29,962 nucleotides of DNA from a virus. Location of the stretch: positions 1 to 29,962 of the IMG/VR virus record IMGVR_UViG_3300040808_000566; one strand, given 5' to 3'. The notes beneath the pieces are model-generated. The model had not been told where the DNA came from, ran no database searches, and worked only from the letters and a program-made list of their open reading frames with translations. Of the stretch, positions 1-10,218 are shown in pieces (the stretch's first letter is position 1; every line of letters begins with the position of its first letter). A program made the position numbers and the translations under genes.

Positions 1-1264
1 CACTGTTAAACTGACCAATAACATTAGAAAGTTCTAATATGCCAGTAACAACATTCCAAGATTTTACGATACCAGTTGCACCACTTTGTTGACCAGTTAT
101 AGATTCATTATACCTAAACGTTCCTATTCCAGGAACCGTTAAATCTGGAGTGGAGAATGTTACTGTGGGAGTTCTTGTATATCCCAAACCAGCATTTGTA
201 AATGCAACGGATGTGACTATACCAGCACCATTTATTCTTGCAACTGCTTCTGCTTGACTTGTAGTGATCCCAGTTGGAGTTCCAACAGGTTCAGAAATAG
301 TTACAATAGGAGGATTTAAGTATCCACCACCACCTTGAATAAGTCTAATCTCTTGCAGAACTCCTCTACCAATCTCAACAGTTGCAGATGCTCCTTGTCC
401 ACCACCCTCTAAGAATATAACCTGCGGTGGAGAAGATGCAGTATATCCATATCCACTATTAGTAATCTCAATAGATTTTACTGATTGGAATGTTTGTGGA
501 CCAAACATACTAGCAATACCAGCAGCAGGAGCACCCGCAAACTCAGTACCAAATCCAAGAATATCTTGCGGCATTGATATTCTGACTTTTGGTGGACTGG
601 TATATCCATCTCCACCACTATTTAAAATAAATCTTCTAATACCATCCCTAACAATATTGCTAATATATGCTGTAGCAGTTACACCAGCACCAGTAAACAT
701 CTGTAAAGTTTGGATATATCCAATATCTTTAGTGTTATCGTCAATATCTTCAATTGTTGTATCAATAACTTCATCCTGATATCTAAAGAGTTCACATCTT
801 AACTCATAAACATAGTTTTTATTGAGTTGATAAAAAGGTTTTTCATGCTCAACATATTTGATTTCAAATAATCTGTCCCCTAAAGGAAAATAGATTAAAT
901 CTCCTTCTTTTGGTCTATCTCCTAACTCTACATCATCTAGATTTTCTATTAATGGTTTTATATAAGTCTCATATCTATCTCTAGAAATAATCAAAGTAAT
1001 GTCATCAACTTCTTCTATACCAAACTTTGATAATATAGTACCTTGCCCACCATATCCATCGTAAGTTTCCAAATATGCTTCAAGTGGATAAGCATTACTG
1101 AACTCTGATTTTACAACTTCCTTTATGATAGAGTTTTTCTTTATAAACTGTCTTGGCATATAATATACATCAATGCCATACATTCGCAACTGTTCATTTA
1201 TTAAATCTTGGACTAGATTTTGTTCAAGTTTAGAACCTTGTAGAAAAAATGGATTTAATGGCAT
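1..1264 (-). CDS. gp14: Neck protein gp14, C-terminus cut by window edge
   Basis: The reading frame starts at ATG 1264 and stays open to base 1, so at least 421 residues are present and the C-terminus lies outside. The N-terminus (MPLNPFFLQGSKLEQNLVQD, then a YGIDVYYMPR segment) is the form I associate with cyanophage gp14. In T4, gp14 joins gp13 in the neck complex that completes the head and receives the tail. T4 gp14 is about 256 residues, so this one is much longer. The extra length contains glycine-rich repeats of the form GxGYxxxPxV near residues 220, 275, 310 and 362, probably beta-rich elaborations. It starts 4 bp after the gp13 stop, consistent with co-translation. The call is by motif memory and by its place directly after gp13. 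Confidence 0.9.
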   Translation of the reverse strand, partial: MPLNPFFLQGSKLEQNLVQDLINEQLRMYGIDVYYMPRQFIKKNSIIKEVVKSEFSNAYPLEAYLETYDGYGGQGTILSKFGIEEVDDITLIISRDRYETYIKPLIENLDDVELGDRPKEGDLIYFPLGDRLFEIKYVEHEKPFYQLNKNYVYELRCELFRYQDEVIDTTIEDIDDNTKDIGYIQTLQMFTGAGVTATAYISNIVRDGIRRFILNSGGDGYTSPPKVRISMPQDILGFGTEFAGAPAAGIASMFGPQTFQSVKSIEITNSGYGYTASSPPQVIFLEGGGQGASATVEIGRGVLQEIRLIQGGGGYLNPPIVTISEPVGTPTGITTSQAEAVARINGAGIVTSVAFTNAGLGYTRTPTVTFSTPDLTVPGIGTFRYNESITGQQSGATGIVKSWNVVTGILELSNVIGQFNS

Positions 1265-1268
1265 AGTA

Positions 1269-2111
1269 TCATCCTATCATGTCTAGAGGTGGTAACTCGT
1301 AGTCATATGTCATTTGCTGCATTAATAAATCTATCTCAGATTGACCATCATCGTAGAGTTGTCTTCCATTAAACTCAACTCCTCCTGGCAACTTAACTCC
1401 ATTAAACTTGATTAGGTTCTGTCCCCATTGCCTTTTAATCAAAGAAGTTAAATATTTTTTGATAAAAGAATCGTTCCAAACTCTTGAATAATCAGTGGGA
1501 TTCAACAATCTGTAGCAATCGATAACAAAATATTGACCAACACTAACGTTGTTCCAATCAATATCCAAATAAAGTCTATCTTGTCTTTTATTAAATCTTA
1601 CTTGTTTTTGTGTAGTTAATAAGAAATTAATATCTTCAAGATATGTTTTTGTCATAGCATATGTAAGTAACTCAGTAGAACCCCAATAATAAATATCATT
1701 CAAAAATAGTTGATATTTAATACTAAACATTCCAGAAGATACTGAGTTAGAACCCTCAAATGTAAAAATCTTATTTACGCCAGTAACATAATCTGGAACT
1801 TTTAAGTAGTTGCCATTTTCAAAGTATGAAAATGTTACTCCAACTCCAGCAACATTAGTAGAAACATCTGTAACATCTACTCCAACATCAGATACAGATT
1901 TTGCTTTTCCTCTATCAATATCCGCTTGAGTAATCTTATACTTTAAGAATGTTTGATAGACGCCATCAAAATGACGCTCATGGAAGAACTGTAAGGAATC
2001 ATCAACGAGATCTTCGATTTGCTCTTCGGCAACGTTTATCTCTAAAACTGGAGCGCCAAGTTTTCTTAAGCAGTAGTCTATTAGTTCTTGTCTCGTTGAT
2101 GGTTGTGCCAT
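1269..2111 (-). CDS. gp13: Neck protein gp13
   Basis: A 280-residue protein beginning MAQPSTRQELIDYCLRKLGA, followed by INVAEEQIEDLVDDSLQFFHERHFDGV. This N-terminus is very characteristic of T4-like gp13 in cyanophages. T4 gp13 is about 309 residues. With gp14 it forms the neck that seals the DNA-filled head and provides the tail docking site. The C-terminal half contains the SRVWNDSFIKKYLTSLIKRQWGQNL segment typical of the family. The ATG overlaps the stop of the upstream 54-aa gene (TAATG), and the TGA stop is 4 bp before the gp14 start, so the three are translationally linked. I see nothing missing. Confidence 0.95.
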   Translation of the reverse strand: MAQPSTRQELIDYCLRKLGAPVLEINVAEEQIEDLVDDSLQFFHERHFDGVYQTFLKYKITQADIDRGKAKSVSDVGVDVTDVSTNVAGVGVTFSYFENGNYLKVPDYVTGVNKIFTFEGSNSVSSGMFSIKYQLFLNDIYYWGSTELLTYAMTKTYLEDINFLLTTQKQVRFNKRQDRLYLDIDWNNVSVGQYFVIDCYRLLNPTDYSRVWNDSFIKKYLTSLIKRQWGQNLIKFNGVKLPGGVEFNGRQLYDDGQSEIDLLMQQMTYDYELPPLDMIG

Positions 2112-2275
2112 TATAGTTCAGAAAGGACTTCTTGCTGTTTTAAGTATAATTTATGCATTGACTTAGCAATATTTCGCAAAATCTCAATATCACTTATACT
2201 ATCTATGTTTCTAGCAATTTTTTCATACGTAAAGTTTTTTGCAACAGAGTCTAAAGTTATCTCAGAGGGATCCAT
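2111..2275 (-). CDS. Small conserved-looking protein upstream of gp13
   Basis: A 54-residue gene starting MDPSEITLDSVAKNF and ending QQEVLSEL. Its start lies inside the end of the upstream 75-aa gene (about 14 bp overlap) and its TAA overlaps the gp13 ATG, the compact packing expected of a real gene. The product is predicted mostly helical (segments around residues 16-24, 28-40 and 40-54), has no signal peptide or membrane segment, and contains both acidic and basic residues. A small protein of this type in front of gp13 matches my memory of cyanophage structural clusters, but I know no function. Position suggests a minor virion or assembly role; that is inference. Confidence 0.75.
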   Translation of the reverse strand: MDPSEITLDSVAKNFTYEKIARNIDSISDIEILRNIAKSMHKLYLKQQEVLSEL

Positions 2276-2489
2276 TTTTAATCTCCATAAGTAATGATTT
2301 TATATCATTTATATCCGATTTTAACATATTTAAATCATTTTCAATGTGTTCAATTTTACTATTTTCACTCTGTTGCTTCTCCCTCCTTGTTATATAGAGA
2401 TCATACTGACTCTTGTCAGTATTAATAATAGCATTGCTATTACTATCTCTATATAAATGGGATTGATCTTTTACTTTTAATCTGCTCAT
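2262..2489 (-). CDS. Small protein with C-terminal coiled coil
   Basis: A 75-residue protein. The N-terminal part (LKVKDQSHLYRDSNSNAIIN, then TDKSQYDLYITRREKQQ) contains a beta-like segment of a type I recall from cyanophage hypothetical proteins. Residues of about 38-72 form a regular amphipathic heptad pattern (SKIEHIENDLNMLKSDINDI and on), a likely coiled coil for oligomerisation or for binding a virion partner. The ATG is 1 bp after the stop of the 2573-aa DUF4815 gene, and its 3' end overlaps the start of the next gene. No function is known to me. It sits where T4 carries gene 12/wac, but it is far too short to be fibritin and I do not claim homology. Confidence 0.78.
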   Translation of the reverse strand: MSRLKVKDQSHLYRDSNSNAIINTDKSQYDLYITRREKQQSENSKIEHIENDLNMLKSDINDIKSLLMEIKNGSL

Positions 2490-2490
2490 A

Positions 2491-5400
2491 TTATGCTAAT
2501 CCAATGACTCTTAAATCTCTAAATCTTGGTGGGAATGCCTGATTTGTTGAGGTGCCTAACAACTTCACTGAGAAGAAGTTAAATGGCTCAAGGTTATCAA
2601 TATTAAACTCCAAATCAATATAGCTAATGTCACCTTGCTCATACCCTAGAGCATTATTTCTACTATATTGTTTATCTGGAGTTCCATCATTTTTGGTAAT
2701 ATCAATAACTTCACCAGATGCCAATCTATTTCTAAATCCAGGGAATGGATAATAAATTGGTTCTTCCTCTGCAGACTTCATAACAGCAAAGAATGCTCTA
2801 ACATCAGTATATTGATTTATATATGATTCAACAAGAACCTTTATAGAAGTTGCTGGGAACTCTAGTTGGACTGGTTTTGTTTGATATGTAAATGCGGTTG
2901 GATCTTCTATACTACTAGATGTTCTAGGATCATTAATATAATCTGTGATTGGATTATTTACTCTATTGGATACAAATGCAGCACCCAAACGATCCAGATC
3001 AATAATAGGACTGATAACTTGTTGATCTGTCGATAGATTTAAAGTGATTTCTAGAGATTTGTTTCCAGGTATTTGATCTGCAAAAGCAAGTTCATTGATT
3101 CTAGAAGCAATAACTCTAGGAGAATCAAAATAGTTATCTTCATTAATAGTTAATGGAACGGTTCCAGAATCAATGAATGATTCCTCATTTCCGCCAATGC
3201 TAGTACCAGATGTTGTTCTAACAGTAGCAGTTAGTGTTGCATCTGGAAGAACTAATGCATTTATAATGGGATGAATCATTTCATATGCAATGTTCTTAGA
3301 ACCGTAGACTCCAGGTCCACCACCACTCTTAGTTTCATTTAAGAATAGTTTTGGATATGCAACTCCAGTAGATCTATCTACTCCATTAGTTGAAGTATCT
3401 ATTTTAATATTATATCTGTCCAGATCAATTGGATTTTCTACTGTAGCATCTTGTAAGAAGTGTTCTTTATTGATTCTTCTTAAAGAAATACCATTATATT
3501 CATACTTATATACTTTTGGATTATGGTTAACAATACGAGGAATTGCTATTGATGATGTATCAATATCTCTTCCAATACCTGTTAAACTATTTCCATTAAT
3601 GCCAGTATATGAAATAATTTCATTTCCAATAGAAACATAACCAGGATTCTGGGCAGAAACTGGAATGTTTTCAAAAGTTTCAAATACTGAAATATTATCA
3701 ATATCTAACTCAATATCCTCAGTGGATGTTCCTGAAAGTGATCCTACTAATGTAGCAGGAGAAACATCAGATTCTACACCAGAAATCAATACTCTATTTT
3801 GTAGAGAATGCATTCCGTGATTTTTATGATTAACTTCAATATGCAATCCATCATAAACAGTTTCTATAGATTGAACTGTTACATCAGTATCGTCTCCACC
3901 ATTACCTAATGCATTTATAGTAGTTGTTCCAAATCCAACGACAGGATCATTACTATAGAAGTATAGAGATTTAGTAGGTGAAACATCAAAATCACCTTGG
4001 ATTTCATCCATAATGATTTGATTGACACCAAAAATATCAGTTACCGACAATACAAGGTTTCTTCCGACAGAAGAGATTCCTAGTTGAGATACTGTCAGTT
4101 CTTCGCCAATAACATATCCAGAACCACCATTTACGATAGTTGCAGCAATAGCAACACCGCCATCGATTGTAATATCAACAGTAGCATTCCTTCCATCACC
4201 TGTTAATGAAACTAAAGGAACATCTTCAAAAGTAAATGCAGGTGCTCCAAACTCAAAAGGAGTATATCCAATACCAGCATTTGCTAAAGAAAGATCTCCA
4301 GTTACAATACCAGCATTTCCAATATAAACACCACTTGCATTAGAACCTTCTTGGTATATTGTATTTCCAATCCTTAAGTTTGTGTCAGTTATAGTCGCAC
4401 CAAGAGAAACTCTCTGTGTTTTAGAATATGTTCTGAGTGGATCTTTATAGAGATTATTTGCTTGAGAAACGTCACTATTAACAAGAGTTACGCTACCTTG
4501 ATCTACAAATCTTGCATTAAAAAGAGTAAACTTAAGATCTTCATATTGACTTGGAGTCCAAGTTGATCCATTCTGAGATTTGAATAGAGATCCTAGTTCA
4601 TTTTGGGTTGTAATAGCAATCTCTTCACCATTAATATTGAATGTAGTTTCTCCCAATCTAGAAATCCAAACATAATAATCAGTAACATCAGATAGAAGAA
4701 CTACACAGTGCTCTTTATTACCTTCAAGGTAAACTGGTCCTTGGAAAGTAACTCTAGTTGCAGCTGTAGCATCATCAGAAATATTGATTTGATCTGGTAG
4801 TAACTCAACTCTGCTTAATGGATATACCTCTGTTGTGGGCAATCCAAGTTCCATGGATCTTAGTTCAACATAACATGGAAGATCTTCAGATTTTGCCTGG
4901 AAGAACAAATCCATATGAGTTACAAATACACCAGCAGCATTTGAAATAAAGAATGACTGTGCTAGTGGATCCTGGCGTTCTGGTGGTCTAGGTGGAGATA
5001 CTGTGAATGAACGACTACTTGTAGTTCTATTAGTTGGTACAAATCTTGTAGAGGTAGAAACAATCTCTCTTTCTCTACTAATAGTGGCAGATTCAATCAG
5101 AGTATTTCTTACTTGGATTGTAGTTTCCTGGGTCTGTGTAATAAATCCAGAAGAGAAGAACTGTCCAGTAGCTTCTGTAGTTTCTACGCCAAGAATAATA
5201 TCATTAGTTTGATCATTCGAAACTTTGAACGAAATAGCACCAGTAGTAAATCTTTGATTTGTGTCATCGTTTGGATTTGGTACAAATAATGATCCAATAA
5301 CAACACCAACTTGATCTGTAAATAATCTCTTATTTGAAATCGTAGCAACTGCTCCACTCGTAACACCTTCCGCTCTAGCGCCTATTAAAACGTTTCCACC

Positions 5401-8400
5401 ATAACCAGAAGAATAATCGCCAGAAGAAGTTGTATCTAGATTTAAAATATTTGAGGACTCTGTGTAAACAGTTGGCAACGAGCTCTGATCATAAGGATTT
5501 CTAGTATAGAAAGTTTGAGCATCTGGATCATTAATATTGCCATATTGATGATTTGGTGCTGCACAACGATATCCTGCTATTACAAAGTTATTTTCGTCAT
5601 AGAAGATAACATCTTCACCAATAGTAAATGATCCATCGACCATTTCTATTTCTAATAGTTTTGGCGTACAAAGCGAAGTAACATCCTGATCATCAAAGAA
5701 AGTATATAATCTTGTACTTGGTTTCATCTTTTTAGCGATGAATTCAACATTTCTTGATCTCAAGTAAGTAGCACTAGAAGCAGATACAACTCTATTTCCT
5801 AGATTTTTATCTTCAATAGGATTAGTTATCCTAGTAGATGTGCCTTGCTGAGTTGCAGTACCAGTATTAGTAGTTCGTACAATGTTACCACTAGTTGTTG
5901 TTGTAGTAGCAGTTACTCTGTTTCCTGTTTGTGATGTTGAAGATCTACTAAATGATCCTCTACCAATAACTGCTTGAGAAGATCCAGTCCAGTTGTTTGT
6001 CCAAGATCCCCAACTTACAGGATCAAATCCATCTTGAGATGCAAACTCTTGAGCAGTAAAAGTAGGACTTTCTTCAATAACTCTACCTTCAATACCAGTA
6101 ATGATTAGTGGTTCTAGAATAGTTTCTTCGCTCCAAACATCAGAAGATGGGTTTAAGTCAATTTGACCATAAAAGTTTGTTACAAGATATGGAGTAACAT
6201 TTACTACTCTTGTAGAGAAAGATTGTCTAATTCTAATCTGCTCATCATATGCTAAAGTTAGTAGTCCTTTACCCGTATTCTCATTACGAGATCCGCTACC
6301 ACCAGTTATTTGGATGTTATTTCCGATAATATTTCCTATTTCAGTAAACTTGATATCATCATATACACTTCTTGAAATACCTTTTACTGGATGAACAGAT
6401 GGAGCATTATTAGTGTTATAGTTAACATTATTTGCTAAAGTTAAATCAAGCTCTGTAGTATAACAAGATGGACGTAGTTCTCGATTTACTTTATCATTTG
6501 AGTTCTTAATCTGACCCTGAACAATATACTGATTATTTCTATTTGAGAAATCATCGACAAAAAAACCAGACTTGAATCTATTCAGTCCATTAGCATCTGG
6601 AACAGATAATGCTGAAGTTGATTGCTCTAGTAAATTTAATGTTGTATAATACTCAAGATTTTTAATGCGATTCTCTAACTTAGAAATATCAGACATTCTA
6701 TATCTTTTATGAGTTAAAAGTTGAATATCTGATGATTTTCTTGCATTTTCTGCATATGGTTTCAAAGTAACCCTAGCAATCTCAAGAGCATTTGATGGAG
6801 ATTCTGGAGGATCTAAATATTCTGATGAAACACCTTTCTTGACAATAATCTGCTCATTAATATCTAAGAATATTCTATCTATTCTACCGAGATAGAATGT
6901 ATAGTTTAAGATAATATCTTCATCTGCAACTAAAATATCCTTAAATGAGTTATTAGTTTCACTGTAGTTCTTTCCGAAGAACTCAAATGGAGATCTTTGA
7001 CCCTCATAAACGAGGAAAGGATCTGGAATAGGTCTTAAATCTAAAATATCAGTTTTTGATATCTGACCTGGTGCTGATGAAATTCTATTTCTAGGAATAC
7101 TAGAATATGAGTTTACACATACGATATCTCCAGAATCGTCAGATGGAATATATACTCTGTCATAAACGACTTTAATCCTTTTTCTTGGAGATGCTGAACT
7201 AGAAACTCTCTTTAAAAAGGAGTATCTATATGCTTGAGAAGTCTCTCCAGATTCAAGTAAATATCTATCAGTGATATTAACACTTTGTGTATCAATATAG
7301 TTTACTACTTGTGCTGTTATTCCAGTTTCTTTGCATTTTATTACTTCTGAAGTAGCAGGAGTTTTTTGGTTTACTGATACAACTTCAATAGTTGAAGAAT
7401 TTATAATAGCAGTACATACTAAAACACATTCTGAAGTACCTCCAACTAAACGCTCACCAACTTTAATATTATTTGCAGTAGTTGGGGTCTTTTCAGAAGT
7501 TAGAGCATTTGTTATTATTAACTTTGGTAAAATCGGATCTTCTGTAGTTCTCGATTCAAAAACACCATATAATCTAATGATTTCTGGATGATTTAAACAG
7601 ATTCTGTCATCTTGAACTCTTGTGCCATATGGATAGTTTCCATATGTCAATCCATCATTTAAAGTTGTTACACCAACACCAGATATATTTACGCCAGATT
7701 GCTCAATGGATGATTTTGAGAATGTAGCAACTTCAATCTTTTTAACTTTTGCCCTACTCTTGACTGTTGTTTTGTAAAGTGAAGCAATAAATCTTGCTTG
7801 ACCGTTAGTGGTAAGATTAGTTAATGTAACTTCTCTGCCACCATTTGAAAATGCAAAGTTTCCACTTTCTAATGGAATAATAGTTCCATCAAGAGCTATC
7901 AAAGAATATCTTTCTTCATCATATGGTTGAAAAGACTCATTTGCTGCTAATGTAGAAGCTGAAATGTTAAAACCGTTACTAGCAATAGTAACAGAATACT
8001 CTCTTCTAATAGAAATTCTAGACTCGCTAAGGTCTACAGATTCAATATTTTCCTTGGGGAGGGGGGTATACAATGCATTATTACCGACTTGCCTTTCCGT
8101 AGTTAAAATAGAAAAATCCAATCCAGTAGTTGTTGATAATGGAAGAGTTCCTATACAAATACCAGAAACAGATTGAACTGGTTCAATAACAATACTATTA
8201 GAGGATACTGATTGGATTTTTGCAAAGTTTGGTATAGTATTTTCGCCAATACTATAAGATACTAAATCTCCATCCTCACAAATACTGGTAAATATGGTTG
8301 ATGGTGATGTTACTGTAGATACACCAGCAGATTCACCTTGAATAGTAACACTTCCTAAGGAAACTTTTTTAGATTGCTTTAGATCTCCAGTAAATGTAGA

Positions 8401-10212
8401 TAGTCCTACATTTCCATAAACTGACTTAATATCGTCAATGCCATAAGATCTAATATTTGTGATTACTCTAGTTTCTCCATTACTAAAAGTAATCTTTTCT
8501 CCAATAGAATATTTTCCAGAACTACTATATGCGGTGATGACACCTGCATTTGACGCGCCAAATCTTAAGAAAGAAAATGCTCCAGTATATCTACCATCAA
8601 TTTTTGATGGAATAGTTTCTGTTACTGGTTGGTTTAATGTAATCTCTGTATAAAAATCTAAATCATATGCATTTAGATCCCATTCATTAAGATCTAGATT
8701 ACTTGTATTATATGCACCAGATTCTAGGGCAAAATCATATACTCTACTCAATCCAATCTCTTTGCCAGACGCTTCTAAATTATTTACTCCTAGTCTAGAA
8801 TCTCTCAAAGAAACGTGATAAGTTGAAATACCAATCTTTGGTGTCCCATGTACCCTATTGAGAGTTAGACCTGTTCCAGGGGCATACTGGATAGACTGGT
8901 TAGATAATGTTTTAGTATCTCTAGGTTTATCAAAATCGATTAAAGTACTAGATAACCTTTCAATCTCATATCCTTTAACATATGCTTTTCCTGGAGATAG
9001 TTTGTATACTCCCATACTTTCACTAGGAGTATTTTGTTCTCTAGTTTTTTCTCCTTCCTTAAATACACCTCTGCTACCTTCTAAGTCATTCAGAGATTCA
9101 TCTACACTTATAGTAAATGGTGTAATATAATAATCTCCAGACTCATCGTAAGTTCTTCTAGCAAGTTCATTACCAAGCTCATTATATTGAGGATTTCTAT
9201 TCAAGAATACAATATTACCTTCTTCTACTCTTGTAAGTTCAATAAAGTTATCTGTTTGATCATCATCTAAATCTAAAGATGCCAATCTTGCTGTGATTTT
9301 TAATCTATCTGCTCCAGGAGCAGCATAGTTTGAAAATCCTCTAGAGTTATCAAATAAAGTTGGATCATTATCGGAAGTTATAATCTGTTCAGTAACACTT
9401 AATCCGATCTTTACATTTGCTAAGAAACTAAACTTATCTACAACTAGCAACTCTTCAGCAACATTAACAAAGTTTCCTCTTATAAAATATACACCTTCGC
9501 TAATAATAGCTGCTGATCCAATAATAGGAGTTTTTACTAATAAAAAATCTTGACCACTTCTAAGAGTAATATCATCAACAGTACTAACATTTTCGTATTG
9601 GTACTGTCCAGAAATGTTGTTTGATGATCTTGAAGCAGTTACAATACTACTTTGTACACCCTGATCACCATAAATGTCTTCATTATTTTGAGTTGTTACA
9701 TTTACGACAGTGGAAGAAGTTACACCACGCCTCAATACGGGAAGAATCTCAGATTCTGCATAGAGAGATTCTCCTGGTTCAAACTCAGTTTGATTATCAG
9801 ATCCAGTATTTAAATACTGAAAATATACCAAAGTATTATTTAAATCTGGATAATCACTTTTTCTAAGTACTTTAACAACTTTAGCTCTTAGACCACTATC
9901 TCTGCCAACAATAACGTATCCATATAACTTAGCATCATTAATGTATTGATCAATATCAATAGCATTAAATGTATTTTGAACTTCAACGCCAGTAATCCTG
10001 GTAAAACTAATATTACCTGGAATTACAACGGATCCTTCTTTGAAAACATGGTTTCCAAACTGTTCGATCTGATTTTGCAATATCGATTGCACATTTGATA
10101 ACTCTCTAGCCTGAATGGGATATCCAGGTTTAAAAAGAACTTTATAGTAGTTTTTGTCCTCATCAAAGTCATCAAAATAAGGAAAGACGTTTATATTCGT
10201 TTTTGATGGCAT
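2491..10212 (-). CDS. Giant DUF4815-type baseplate or tail-fibre structural protein
   Basis: A 2573-residue virion protein. The N-terminus (NVFPYFDDFDEDKNYYKVLF, PGYPIQARELSNVQSILQNQ, then FGNHVFKEGSVVIPG) is the hallmark of DUF4815 proteins of cyanophages and other myoviruses. A coiled-coil segment (RYRMSDISKLENRIKNLEYY) lies near residue 1165, a Ser/Thr/Gly/Asn-rich linker near 1412-1460, and a conserved DPLAQSFF motif at D1748 followed by a beta-rich domain. Further on are GxGY repeats near 1977 and 2028 and an IGNEIISYTG module near 2190-2227. It starts 6 bp after gp8 and is followed directly by two small genes and gp13, so it fills the place of T4 genes 9, 10, 11, 12 and wac. I infer a peripheral baseplate or fibre component that may contact host receptors. 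Confidence 0.88.
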   Translation of the reverse strand: MPSKTNINVFPYFDDFDEDKNYYKVLFKPGYPIQARELSNVQSILQNQIEQFGNHVFKEGSVVIPGNISFTRITGVEVQNTFNAIDIDQYINDAKLYGYVIVGRDSGLRAKVVKVLRKSDYPDLNNTLVYFQYLNTGSDNQTEFEPGESLYAESEILPVLRRGVTSSTVVNVTTQNNEDIYGDQGVQSSIVTASRSSNNISGQYQYENVSTVDDITLRSGQDFLLVKTPIIGSAAIISEGVYFIRGNFVNVAEELLVVDKFSFLANVKIGLSVTEQIITSDNDPTLFDNSRGFSNYAAPGADRLKITARLASLDLDDDQTDNFIELTRVEEGNIVFLNRNPQYNELGNELARRTYDESGDYYITPFTISVDESLNDLEGSRGVFKEGEKTREQNTPSESMGVYKLSPGKAYVKGYEIERLSSTLIDFDKPRDTKTLSNQSIQYAPGTGLTLNRVHGTPKIGISTYHVSLRDSRLGVNNLEASGKEIGLSRVYDFALESGAYNTSNLDLNEWDLNAYDLDFYTEITLNQPVTETIPSKIDGRYTGAFSFLRFGASNAGVITAYSSSGKYSIGEKITFSNGETRVITNIRSYGIDDIKSVYGNVGLSTFTGDLKQSKKVSLGSVTIQGESAGVSTVTSPSTIFTSICEDGDLVSYSIGENTIPNFAKIQSVSSNSIVIEPVQSVSGICIGTLPLSTTTGLDFSILTTERQVGNNALYTPLPKENIESVDLSESRISIRREYSVTIASNGFNISASTLAANESFQPYDEERYSLIALDGTIIPLESGNFAFSNGGREVTLTNLTTNGQARFIASLYKTTVKSRAKVKKIEVATFSKSSIEQSGVNISGVGVTTLNDGLTYGNYPYGTRVQDDRICLNHPEIIRLYGVFESRTTEDPILPKLIITNALTSEKTPTTANNIKVGERLVGGTSECVLVCTAIINSSTIEVVSVNQKTPATSEVIKCKETGITAQVVNYIDTQSVNITDRYLLESGETSQAYRYSFLKRVSSSASPRKRIKVVYDRVYIPSDDSGDIVCVNSYSSIPRNRISSAPGQISKTDILDLRPIPDPFLVYEGQRSPFEFFGKNYSETNNSFKDILVADEDIILNYTFYLGRIDRIFLDINEQIIVKKGVSSEYLDPPESPSNALEIARVTLKPYAENARKSSDIQLLTHKRYRMSDISKLENRIKNLEYYTTLNLLEQSTSALSVPDANGLNRFKSGFFVDDFSNRNNQYIVQGQIKNSNDKVNRELRPSCYTTELDLTLANNVNYNTNNAPSVHPVKGISRSVYDDIKFTEIGNIIGNNIQITGGSGSRNENTGKGLLTLAYDEQIRIRQSFSTRVVNVTPYLVTNFYGQIDLNPSSDVWSEETILEPLIITGIEGRVIEESPTFTAQEFASQDGFDPVSWGSWTNNWTGSSQAVIGRGSFSRSSTSQTGNRVTATTTTTSGNIVRTTNTGTATQQGTSTRITNPIEDKNLGNRVVSASSATYLRSRNVEFIAKKMKPSTRLYTFFDDQDVTSLCTPKLLEIEMVDGSFTIGEDVIFYDENNFVIAGYRCAAPNHQYGNINDPDAQTFYTRNPYDQSSLPTVYTESSNILNLDTTSSGDYSSGYGGNVLIGARAEGVTSGAVATISNKRLFTDQVGVVIGSLFVPNPNDDTNQRFTTGAISFKVSNDQTNDIILGVETTEATGQFFSSGFITQTQETTIQVRNTLIESATISREREIVSTSTRFVPTNRTTSSRSFTVSPPRPPERQDPLAQSFFISNAAGVFVTHMDLFFQAKSEDLPCYVELRSMELGLPTTEVYPLSRVELLPDQINISDDATAATRVTFQGPVYLEGNKEHCVVLLSDVTDYYVWISRLGETTFNINGEEIAITTQNELGSLFKSQNGSTWTPSQYEDLKFTLFNARFVDQGSVTLVNSDVSQANNLYKDPLRTYSKTQRVSLGATITDTNLRIGNTIYQEGSNASGVYIGNAGIVTGDLSLANAGIGYTPFEFGAPAFTFEDVPLVSLTGDGRNATVDITIDGGVAIAATIVNGGSGYVIGEELTVSQLGISSVGRNLVLSVTDIFGVNQIIMDEIQGDFDVSPTKSLYFYSNDPVVGFGTTTINALGNGGDDTDVTVQSIETVYDGLHIEVNHKNHGMHSLQNRVLISGVESDVSPATLVGSLSGTSTEDIELDIDNISVFETFENIPVSAQNPGYVSIGNEIISYTGINGNSLTGIGRDIDTSSIAIPRIVNHNPKVYKYEYNGISLRRINKEHFLQDATVENPIDLDRYNIKIDTSTNGVDRSTGVAYPKLFLNETKSGGGPGVYGSKNIAYEMIHPIINALVLPDATLTATVRTTSGTSIGGNEESFIDSGTVPLTINEDNYFDSPRVIASRINELAFADQIPGNKSLEITLNLSTDQQVISPIIDLDRLGAAFVSNRVNNPITDYINDPRTSSSIEDPTAFTYQTKPVQLEFPATSIKVLVESYINQYTDVRAFFAVMKSAEEEPIYYPFPGFRNRLASGEVIDITKNDGTPDKQYSRNNALGYEQGDISYIDLEFNIDNLEPFNFFSVKLLGTSTNQAFPPRFRDLRVIGLA

Positions 10213-10218
10213 AATTCT

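Noticed and set aside
9621-9866. Plus-strand open frame of 81 codons inside the DUF4815 gene
   Set aside because: Shadow of the real gene; composition is that of the reverse complement of AT-rich coding sequence. The same applies to the other plus-strand frames in the giant genes.
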